Source: Actinernus sp. WN-2022 (lineage: Eukaryota; Cnidaria; Anthozoa; Actiniaria; Actinernidae). Taken from it: a stretch of DNA of 64,000 bases. Of the stretch, positions 31,781-41,381 are shown one piece after another (position 1 is the first letter of the stretch; every line of letters begins with the position of its first letter). Under the pieces are notes generated by a model that saw nothing but the letters and a program-made list of their open reading frames with translations, did not search any database and was not told the origin of the DNA. Location of the stretch: assembly GCA_030867875.1 (NCBI GenBank), contig JAOWCC010001634.1, forward strand, positions 102,899,321 through 102,963,320, in the 5' to 3' direction. A program made the translations under genes and the position numbers.

Positions 31781-34700
31781 AATCGCTAAGATCCTCTGGA
31801 ATGGTGTTTTTATGACCATAGGCTAGTGTATCGATTCCGTTTCTATAGATCCATCGCTTAGAGTCGAATGGTGAGAGAGATACTTTATTCATATGCATAC
31901 TATACATTCTATGACCTTCACTTCGAAGCATATGCATTCCATGGCGTAATACTTTCTTATCTAGTAAGCACTCTTTGTATTGGTCATGACGAATACGATG
32001 TTTCACAACTGCCTTCTTGGTGCCTTTAGCCTTCCTAATCTCTTCACCATCTACTTTCAATATTGAGTAGAGCTTTGATCGTAGTCCAACATATTCAACT
32101 ATGGGAATACCTCCACATTCGTCTTTCATTTTACAAAGTACTTTCTTGTTGGATACGTCGTATGATGGATGGTCTTTACTGTAGTTACTTGTATCATAGA
32201 GACGTTTATTGGTTTTCATGTCTGTATAGATGTCTTCAGTTTCAATGTGTAGCAATAGGCTATCGGTATCTGTGTATAGTAGATTACAACGTTGTCCATA
32301 CTGCTGCTTGAGCTCGTTGTAGTAGAAGTCGTACATCAGATGTTTTGAGAGATCTAGAATTGACATTCCAACATATACTGGACGGTTCAGAAGTAACTTA
32401 CTTTTGTAATTGTGTACGGCAGCTAGATCATTGTCAAAGATTGTGGATCGAGCATAACTAGGCTTATTCAATAAACGTTGTAGTTTGATTCCTTCTGAAG
32501 AGCGCACTAGTTTGACATCTACACGCTTACGTAGATTTTCCATTGTTTTGCCAAATACACTATTGTTCATCAGCTTGTAGAGGTCTTGCACAAAAGTGCT
32601 CTTCGCTTGTTTTCGCAACTCTGTATTCATTCGTATGTATGGCTCCATCCATGAGGATTGATCGAATCGTAGTGCTCTATGGATCTTTTTCAAACGCATG
32701 CCAAGAGATAGATACAGTTGTAGGTTACGGTAGTGGAGCACATATTGTTCTTTGTTATATAGGTTAGGTACGAGTTTTTCCACTTTCAAAGATCCGTTGC
32801 CTTCGTATAGTTTCTCAAATAGATCTGTTTGATACTCTTATAACCAAGCTTTATCCACTTGCATTCTTTCGGGAGCTAGCGGATAGCTGTTGTGTGTGTC
32901 GTGAAGTTCTCGAGGATATTCGAGGTCAACTTCTAGAATGTAACCCTTATCTGAATCGATTGCGTGTTGGGTGATTTGTTCTTCTGTTGGTATATGCCAC
33001 TCAAATCCTCCTGTTGGTAGATATTGACTCATAGCCCAGCCATAGAGATTGTTGGCATCAAGATATAGTATGTGGCTATTTGGTTTCTCTGAGTTGAAAT
33101 CTGGTACGTTTGGATTGTTTGCTTTGGCACAACGCTGAGACACCATAGATATCCCGCCATGTAGACCTTTCTCAATGAATAGATGCATGTCATAGTCGGT
33201 TAATAGTTCAAGCTCCACGCCAGTCTTCTTTAACAATGCATCCCATGAGAGTCCTGGACTCGTATAATAGTGAGCCGGGTCCAAGCCATAGTTTTGCATA
33301 CATGTAGTGCGAAAACCCTCGAACACATCTGCTAGAAGAAGTACATCGGTTTGTAGATAAAGGTCATGGTAGTCTCCCAACGTTTCACAACTGAATACCT
33401 CCCAAACTTCTAGTGCGTGTTCGTAGTCTTTGTCAGATATGTCCTCTAGGTTTAGTTTACTATAGAATGCTTCTTTTGGTGGAAGAGAAGTCTCTGAGAA
33501 TCTATCCCAAGAGTCCATGTACTCATATGGATAAACGCCCTTGCGCCAAAGAAGATGTGCATTCTGTGATGTATGTGTAACGGTTATTTGGAGACGAGAT
33601 GGATCGAGTTGGGCAAGTCCCAACTAGCTCTCAAGCATCGTTAACAACAACCAGCTCAAATTCATTACATCGTTTACATTTGTTTGCAGCTGCATCTATA
33701 GTACTACAAACCAATTTGTCAAGAGAGGATAGTAGGAATTGTGCGCTATCAATGAACCGTAGGTTGCCAAGTGAGAATGAAATATATTTCTCCATATTGT
33801 TTGGGATGCAAGAGATATCACCCTCTGTCTTGGAGATGGATTGCATCAATAGGTGAGAATCATATCCGCGCAAGTTGTGGAATACAACTGGAATGGTAGG
33901 TGAGATACGCAATTTGAGGTTACATACTCTATGTGCGGCACCTCTAAACTCACCTGTGATGTGGCAATGGTCACGTACTCTCTACCAACCAAAGGCTTCT
34001 GGCAGATATGACAAATCTTTGCTTGATTGAAAGACCTCTGGTTTTTTGGTGACATACATAGCGGCTTGGCCACTTGGGATTTTATCTTTACCTCTTCTCC
34101 TTGCATACATCGTAGAAAGCGTTCGATCGTATCCATACCTCTATATAGTACAGGTGGTTTGCTATGACCATCAGAACATACAACGATGTAGGAGAATCCA
34201 CAGGGAATATGTTCTTCTGTCTTTTGCGTATTACTCTTTTTAGGGTCTTGGGCAGGTCCTTCGATCTTAGTGGTTAAAGCTTCGAGGTCAGCATAGATAA
34301 CGTAGAAAACTTTTAGTTGTTTGTGGATATTCTGAAATGATACTTTATTGTTCTCATTGGTAGGCATTTCAATTCGAATGGCTCGGTCATTGACTCCGTT
34401 ACACTCTGGAATGTTTTTTTTTTTAGAAGATCTTCGTTGGAATATCCATGTAGACATCGTTCGCAGAAGTTCTGCCGATGGTCATGCTTTGTTTGATTGA
34501 ATAGAAGTTTATTGAAATCCTTGATCCAACAGTAGTGTTGCTTACCACTCTTTGGGCACTCTATTAGCAATAGGTTAACTCTTTTCGAAAAGGTCAGCTC
34601 CTTCGAGATGTGATGCACAATCAAACACTTATCCTTAGGATCCCAACCATATACATTGATAGATATCTTGTTTTGCCTTTCAAAGCGTGGTATTTGTGAG

Positions 34701-35326
34701 ATTGGTGTTGATGAGTCGTCTACCCCATCGAAGTTAAACCCATCATCTTCTTGGTACTTCGATGTCCTCTCAGGGTTTTGTTTGACTGAAAACTTCTCAG
34801 CACGTAGCGACCAACGAAAACAATGGTCGTCATAGTTCTTTACGTTGATCACAGCTTTCTTATTCGCGATTTCTGAAGGTAGTGGTAAATATGAACCTCC
34901 ACGTAGTGGTTGATATCGAGCGATGTTCAACCATAGGATGTTGACTCTATCTATAACCCAGTTTGATCCTCGGCTGATCCACTTCTCAATGATGTTATGG
35001 ATCTGAGCATGTGCTTCTACTATTACCTCACGGATCTCATCACTGTTGGTCAAAACGGCTTGAGAACTCCGAAAGGTAACTATCTCGTATACTGAACCCT
35101 CAGGTTTATCAAGCCGGAGTGTGATATTCAAAGCTAGCTGAACCTTAATACTATTTAGGTCTTGGAGCTCTTCATCTAACTTTTATGTAGTCTTCCTACG
35201 AATACCTGCGAGGAAAGCAGCCGGATCTGCTCCTAGAGGATTTCCATCTGGAACGTCCATCTTCCATCCTCGTAAATAATCACCAATGCCGGGTGCTCTG
35301 ACGAATGTTAGTGTATCTTCAGCCAT
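31758..35326 (-). pseudogene. POLB: Polinton protein-primed DNA polymerase B, multiply broken
   Basis: The ATG at 35326 lies just inside the right terminal repeat. Visible family motifs, in order, are Exo I YADLEAL (about 34289), Exo II FHNLRGYDSH (33882), Exo III YLQTDVLLLAD (33359), motif A YLDANNLYG (33059), motif B KLMNNSVFGK (32576) and motif C YTDTDS (32276). A CERCLHGYS zinc motif and an endonuclease-VII-like zinc motif (CHIC, then HCHITG) lie around 34480 and 33930-34010. Lesions: an in-frame TAA at 35183-35185, a frameshift at an 11-base homopolymer (34414-34424), a frameshift near 33985, a stop plus frameshift near 33600-33630, and an in-frame TAA at 32838-32840. The family replicates the element from a protein primer. 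Confidence 0.9.
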
Positions 35327-35360
35327 GGTATAATACCTTATAGTGACCCCTTTCTCTAAT

Positions 35361-35693
35361 AGGGCATCGAAATACAATAAGATGTACTATCTTATACTGA
35401 CCCCTTTCTCTAATAGGGCATCGAAATACAAAAAAATGTACTATAGTAGTATATAAAGTGGTGGTTATTGTGCAGCATCGACGCCTTATTAGCGTTTTCT
35501 TATGTGTGTCACGTTTGATGGCCCCCGAACCCCAACGCATTTGTCGTACCAAATTACAACATCTATGATAATAAGGTGGGATTTGGTACGACGAATGCGG
35601 TGAGGGAGGGGGTCATCGGATGTGACACACATAAGAAAACGTTAATAATTAAGACGTTGATGCTGCACCAGAACCGGCAGTTTACATACTACT
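35361..35693 (-). repeat. Right terminal inverted repeat of the Polinton, palindromic
   Basis: Counterpart of the left repeat, with the same nested palindrome at 35475-35663. A 54-bp tandem duplication (35345 and 35399 start equivalent bases) spans its inner edge, next to the polymerase start. The inner copy partly extends outside the shared repeat. Confidence 0.9.
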
Positions 35694-35698
35694 ACTCT
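35694..35698. repeat. Right target-site duplication of the Polinton
   Basis: ACTCT directly follows the right terminus and matches 20911-20915. Confidence 0.75.
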
Positions 35699-36429
35699 GC
35701 AGCTCCTAGGGTACCATACTAAATTTACAGCGGGAAATTGTGGCTTAAACATACGTTTTTCGACACGAAAAAAACACAATTACACTCGCGTTACTAAGTA
35801 TTTATAAAACTCTATAGAAACTAATGCCTCAAAATAAAATACACTTCGCAGCTTCTGGTCCTAAAACGTAGCTATCCTGAATCGCTTGACATCCTAATCG
35901 CAAATAATCTACTTCTTATGGCAACCTAAGGTAAATTAAGGCTACTAAATTGGCCTAGCCAAGACATCGCTAATGTGAAGACCATTTTGGTTTCTCTCTC
36001 AATCTGACGAGCGTTTGGTACGCAAAAACACATTTCTGCACCGAATTGAGTGCAATAAAAGCTATTGACAGTCTCCTGGGTAAATATTATCCAAGTGTAG
36101 TACAATATTTGGCCATACAAGTCGGTGTTTCTACATCAAAAGTTTGAAAATGTTATTCGTCCATTCACGACTTTCGCTTTCCAAACACTGGCGTAACAAA
36201 ATACAACCCTTCATACATTTGCATCAAAATAAAATACAACTTCGCAGTTTCTGGTCCCAAGACGTAGCTATCCTGAATCATGCACTTGACATCCTAGTGG
36301 TAAATAATCTGCTTCTTAGGCAACTCAAGGCTGCTAAAGTTGGCCTAGACTAAGTCTATAACTGTATACAGCACTGGTTGAACAAGACGGGCCGCCATGT
36401 TGAACTGCCTTCTCCACGAAGCCGAAGAT

Positions 36430-36560
36430 CAAACATTTGGGCTAGAAAATAGAGTTCTGTATGGGTTTTCACCAAATAAAAACTATCTGAAACCTCTAGG
36501 GTATCCGTATTAAATTTCCAGCAAGACATTTTGGCTTAAACATACGATTTTCGACAAGGA
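36430..36560 (+). repeat. Paralogous empty site of the Polinton insertion
   Basis: This segment aligns with 20860-20915 joined to 35699-35775. It shares AACATTTGGGCTAGAAAAT, TTTTCACCAAATAAA, then CTCTAGGGTA and GGCTTAAACATACG, with no insertion between. It is a tandem copy of the flanking repeat that was not hit, and it fixes the Polinton ends independently of the terminal repeats. Confidence 0.85.
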
Positions 36561-37077
36561 AAAATTCACAACAGTCAACAGACTTCAGTTCTTCCGGTCT
36601 TCGGTTTTTCGGGGTTCGTTTTTCCGCCTGGGTCTTCGCTGTTCGTTTTTCCGACAACCCTGAAGCTATCGCTGTACATCTACTAATAGCTCTATAAACT
36701 ACAAGAAGTTGAAGATACTTTTTCCAAATCTGGTGGGTCAAATGGCCAACAAGTCCTTCGGGTTTCGTCCTTCGACTTCGTGAACACTTCTTCATTGCAT
36801 CGCGCCATAACTGCTATTTTTATTACAAGTGTCAATCAAATGTCATTGAACACCACTTTAGCCAATCGGAATTTTGCGTCTAAAAAATGAACGTTAAAAG
36901 GGAAAAAACGGGGGGTTCGTTGCAAGCCCTCCTTTCCCTTTTCCTCTCCCCATTCCTCCTCCCCTCCTCTTCTCCTCTCCATTCCCTCTCCACTCTTTCC
37001 CAATCTTCCCCATTCCCCCTGGGCTTGCTACGCAGGCTATTTTACAAGTAATTCCCTATTTTATACCAAAAAGAAAA

Positions 37078-37283
37078 TTGAATAATAATAATAACAATAA
37101 TAATGGCTTAAATACTTGGCAACATATAATATACCAAAAGCTTTGAATTAAAAAGACTTGTTTAACACTAAGAGAATCGATCCCGGGGAATCAATAGACC
37201 TCATTTCCAGTGGTAACGAGTTCCATAAAATAGGAGCAGATACCGAAAAAACCCGGAGTCCATGATTTCAATTATACTTCGGG
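37078..37283 (-). repeat. LINE 3' end with C-terminal module
   Basis: The minus strand reads RVFSVSAPILWNSLPLEMRS, the C-terminal signature of CR1-like ORF2. It ends in an AATAATAAT microsatellite at 37081-37105. Only about 40 codons survive. Confidence 0.7.
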
Positions 37284-38086
37284 ACCTTGAGTAAATGTTG
37301 ACTTGCCGAGCGTAGCTTCTGGCCTTGTCGAACTAGTAGCTTGTCGAAGTAAAATGCTCTCGTTGTTTATTTGTTTCATGAAAGAAGTACACATGCGCTT
37401 TGGGTAACGAATTTCATTATTTCTAGCGGATTAAAAACACAATCGAACCCGTGAATTTTCCCTGGATGCTTCGAATATGATTTGACCTCGGCAGGAAGCC
37501 AGTGTATTCCTTTACGAGTGGGACTTTTCACAACCACGCTTGGTAGTTTGAAATGTACTCGACATCACAAACATAGAGACTTAAAAACAGAGCGATAATT
37601 TATATAAAAGAACGAAAAGCACATTAACAGACTATAGAATCCTTGTAAGTCTTGCAACGATACCGAAACACGATCCCGTATTTTTTTTATGAGTAGGTCT
37701 AGAGTCTTGACAGCACAGTGAAAAGTCTTGAATAAAATCCTGTTCGTTAAGTCTAGAGTTTTGACTTAATTGAAGTCTGTCATACAATCTTGGCCCGTAG
37801 ATAATTCCGATTTGTATCCTTTGTCGTGGAACCGTTGGCAGAGTCCGCTGCAAGTGGGTGGACAATCTTTAGATAATTATGTGTGCCGCCGGACCGACGC
37901 ACGACTGCAGAAACTAAATTATGCAACTCCACAAAGGTATGCGGGTCGATCTGATATCCCTTGAAGAAGCAGACTTGTCATGCAACTGTCTAGAATCCAG
38001 AACAACACCTCTATTGAACTTGAAACGAAATGAAGTCTAGAGTCTTGACAACACAGTGAAAAGTCTTTAAAAAGTAGCGTTCGTTA
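37284..38086. repeat. No gene; contains an empty-site copy of the TTAA element target
   Basis: The block 37697-37805 (TCTAGAGTCTTGAC through AATCTTGGCCCGTAG) recurs at 38033-38086, continuing at 39150-39205 after the TTAA element. The rest is unrecognised. Confidence 0.6.
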
Positions 38087-38087
38087 T

Positions 38088-39149
38088 TAAAGACCCACGA
38101 CGGACCATTACGCTTTGCGCGCTTAGACGCTGGCTGCCATCTTTTGTCGGTGTTGAAAAATGCACAAGTTTCAATCGCTCTACGCAATCCACTTCCATCG
38201 GCCGTTTTTCCAATCTGACTTTCAGTATATTTATTTTCACATGTTGCCAAATTGTAAGGCATCATTTCTGTAGCATTTTAAAGACATTTAGGCCACAATG
38301 TAGGCGAAATTTTTGTTACAAAGAATGTGATGTATGTTTTGTATGAAGAGGGCATCATGGCGAACTGTCGGTAGGAAGGCTCTGTTCGGCAAATATGACT
38401 CTATTCTTCTGTATTTGACCGTCGGAACGAGAGGAAGCCACATCTGTACTGGAATATTGATGTAATGCAATGTTGAGAAAGTGTGCTGCTCATTGTCCCA
38501 ACAACAATTAACCTGAGCACTTTATTCCATTCTGGACAACATGTACGCCATGTTCGAACTGCAAATTCCCATATAGGATATTTCTATTAGGGCAACGTAC
38601 AAATGGACAGATTGTGCTAATAAACAAGTTGTCTTCGCTTACCTTATTTTTACATTTGCTTCTGTCATAAGCTGGAAGGTTTTGATACATTTGGCCTTGT
38701 TCTCGCGAAACCTTATACAAGCACCCCTTCCTCCATTCATGGCACACTGACCTTGGCACTGCACTTGGCTTTGTTATTACGGGTTCTTGGTTAGTAAAAG
38801 GGAAAAGGAAACACCGACAGCGACCATTTTACGAATCAAGAGAGTAAATTAAATTTTCATTTTCTCCGGCCTGATGCTCACAGATATTTACTTCGCCTGC
38901 AACAATGGAGCCATAAGCACTCTAACTATGTTGATAAACTTCCATCAACACTCGATTGATAACGAAGAGTTCATTTCCTTGTTTTGCTAACATACAATAA
39001 AATGACAAAGGCGAGTAGAAGGACGATTTTCTACTTCACGCGAACCGAGGGAATCGCGCGCGAGGCGAAAACAATAGAAGCCTCGGTTTCATGAAAATCA
39101 AAACAAAAACAGAGGCGCGCAAAGCGTAATGGTCCGTCATGGGTCTTTA
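38088..39149. mobile_element. TTAA-type DNA transposon, about 1.06 kb, non-autonomous
   Basis: Inverted ends of about 35 bp share AAAGACCC and GGACCATTACGCTTTGCG with one or two differences. TTAA borders both sides (38087-38090 and 39147-39150). A second copy of the target sequence at 37697-37805 has a single TTAA at 37747-37750 and no insertion. A 3-bp TTA duplication is a possible alternative reading. The interior has no recognisable protein. Confidence 0.75.
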
Positions 39150-39215
39150 AAGTCTGGAGTCTGGACTTAATAAGTCTGACACACAATCTTGGCCCGTAGC
39201 TCGTAGGTTGCCAGG

Positions 39216-39510
39216 GGTTCGAGTTCGAGGAGCGAAGAGACGAGAAGTTCGAGGAGCGAAGAGACGAGAAGTTCGAGGAGTGGAGCGAAGCGAAGCGACG
39301 AGAACTTGCCTTTACTTCTTTTTAACTCTCTTTCTCTCAGAACCGTAGCAACATAACAGGAGTCTGAGTAGTTGCGAGACGTTATCACATTGGACCTGAT
39401 ATGATTAGCCGGCTTGTTTTCAGGAATTATCAATCTAAATCTACCCCTCGAAAGTAACAATCCCTCGAAAGTAACGACCCATCGAAAGTAACGACCCATC
39501 GAAAGTAACG
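39216..39510. repeat. Two minisatellites
   Basis: About 39216-39300 holds three head-to-tail copies of a 25-base unit containing GTTCGAGGAGCGAAGAGACG. At 39440-39510 a 17-base unit containing CGAAAGTAACGACCCAT is repeated about four times. Both create spurious open frames. Confidence 0.75.
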
Positions 39511-40359
39511 TCTGGTCAGGGCTGCAAAAATCGAATTCTACGGTATAAATTCTCATAGCTCACTTCCGGTTGCCGTCCGCATGTCATGATCATGTCTCGT
39601 TCTAGTCTACGACCTAGCAAAACGTTGCCGGTAAACGCACTTGTTACTTATATGTCCGGGTCTATATTTATGTAAGCTCAAGCAGACACGGAATACAAGC
39701 TAATAAAATAAAAATATTTCTTAAATGAGGAGTGCATTGAACTGATAATGCATCGAAGTCCATATCATGGAGAGTGTTCACTTTCTTGGCCATTTCACAG
39801 TATGATGTAACTCTGTATTTTCGCCTCTATGGGCAACGAAATGTTTCATAAAATAAGTATTAAATCGTGGAACATTAAGTGACTGTATTTGTTTTTCTAA
39901 AATTATATTTGTTAAGAGGTTATTATGTGATCCATAGTAATGGTACTAATTCATTGAATGTATATCTTATATATTAATTTAACTAGTCTTAATTTATACA
40001 TGAAAAATTATTTATCCCATTTAGCGACCCTAATAACATCTTGAGAAGGCATATGTCTTGGGAGATTAAAAATAAATCTGCCTGCTCTGCAATGTAAAAC
40101 CTCTAAAAATTAAAATTATCTTTACAATTAAAACACAATATTCTCCATGTCCTTTCTGCGCTGAGTACTACTATCGTATGTATTGCAATTTGTCTTCCAA
40201 CTTAATTCGTTCACAATTTCCACTAGAACACCTAAACTAAACTAAATATACGATATAGTTAGATACGATATAGCAGCGCCGGAGTAATTACGAAATAGGT
40301 TGGAAAAGATTGTGCAGATACGAATAACAGCCGACAATAAAGGTCAAATTGTGAAATTA
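39511..40359. other. No gene recognised
   Basis: AT-rich sequence without coding signal or clear repeat structure. Confidence 0.5.
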
Positions 40360-40582
40360 CATTTCATTCCGAGTGGTTCGAGTGGTTCGAGGGTAATAGC
40401 TTTATAGATGAGATATGATTCACGTGCTTTTCTCACGGAATCACGTTTAGAATAGATGACTTCTAAAGGAATAAGGAGCATGTCAGTACTAGAATAGTTA
40501 GGGCTGAGGAAATGTTCGGAAACGGCTGTTGGTTTAGATGTGATATTACCTTTATTTACAGGTCGTCTGTGTTCGTTAAACG
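40360..40582 (-). repeat. Penelope-like element 3' fragment (end of the GIY-YIG region)
   Basis: The minus strand reads FNEHRRPVNKG, TAVSEHFLSPNYSSTDMLLI and ARESYLI. This matches in order the C-terminal end of the PLE proteins at 54851-55936 and 62610-63578. The catalytic part of the endonuclease is missing. Confidence 0.75.
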
Positions 40583-41280
40583 GTGAAAACCAGGCTTTAG
40601 ATATAAGAAATAATCGCCCCGCTCCCCTCCGTTTGAGCAACACGACGTTGACTGAAATAGAGTCAGATACTACAAGCTGAAGTGTCATGACAACTAAAAA
40701 GAAATTTAAACAACGTTTTATTCCCAAATAACACAGACTACTATTTAACTAAGCTAGTGATTTAACTAACTAAAGTTAGTATTCTGTAACTGGTAAAAAC
40801 ATATACGTTAGAATATACACAACCAATCACTGACCTCCCCCGTCCCAGGGTAAAACATCAAGGTAAAACTCCAGTCTTGATGCATACGGACCGTCTCACC
40901 GTTATATGGGACCTGTTATTGTACCCAATGCGCATGTCCGTGACGTAAACTGTAGCGCCGAACTATCCAAATATAATAAAATATATAGTTTCATTTCATA
41001 CGTAACATACAATATCTGCGTCCGATCTGTATGGGATTTACAATGCTCATCTAACGGCTCGTCATTGTAAACACTACATACAGTTCGTCGCTCATATTGT
41101 ATCTATTACTTAACAATGGCTAGAATACACGTGATATGATCAGGCGTTTTGGTTAATCGTTCGTCTAATCACTATAGACTAATTAGTTTAATTGATAATT
41201 AAATATGCCTGCAAAGCTCAAACCTACAATGATTCACATAAACACTAATCCTGTTACTAATCACACATCTAAACTATCAG
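40583..41280. other. No gene recognised; downstream region of the TRIM gene
   Basis: AT-rich; nothing recognised beyond possible 3' UTR close to 41280. Confidence 0.4.
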
Positions 41281-41286
41281 TTTATT
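41281..41286 (-). terminator. Polyadenylation signal of the TRIM/NHL gene
   Basis: AATAAA on the minus strand, about 96 bases after the stop codon of the gene at 41382. Confidence 0.5.
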
Positions 41287-41381
41287 CCCTGCTAGCAGAG
41301 CCTCCTTAACCTCCTCATATCTCTTCACAAACTCTTCCCTCCATATCCACTTTGTTGTTAATTTGATGATACCTGTAACTG

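Larger units (their letters stand above)
20916..35693. mobile_element. Polinton/Maverick element, 14,778 bp
   Basis: Ends begin AGTAGTATRTAAACTGCCGG on both strands and extend as about 330-bp terminal inverted repeats. Inside are a protein-primed DNA polymerase B, a retroviral-type integrase, a packaging ATPase, and major and minor capsid proteins, the defining Polinton set, plus eight other genes. Gene orientation is mixed. At least fourteen visible lesions fall in seven genes, so this copy cannot be autonomous. Its insertion point is confirmed by a related empty copy of the flanking repeat at 36430-36560. Confidence 0.95.
20565..37045. mobile_element. Older non-autonomous element split by the Polinton
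   Basis: A purine/pyrimidine-rich block at 20565-20711 (AGCCTGCGTAGCAAGCCC onward) is repeated in inverse orientation at about 36895-37045, giving roughly 140-bp inverted ends. Without the 14.8-kb Polinton the element would be about 1.7 kb. Its interior has a tandem duplication: the segment with CTTCGCAGCTTCTGGTCC near 35845 recurs near 36240, and the Polinton-flanking sequence recurs at 36430-36560. It has no coding capacity. Confidence 0.65.

Noticed and set aside
21779..35326. In-frame TAA stops in several Polinton genes as evidence of a reassigned genetic code
   Set aside because: Frameshifts occur as well, and the intact TRIM gene and intact Polinton genes use normal codons. Decay is simpler.
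39167..39556. Minus-strand open frame with repeated LLELLVSS
   Set aside because: Generated by the 25-base minisatellite.
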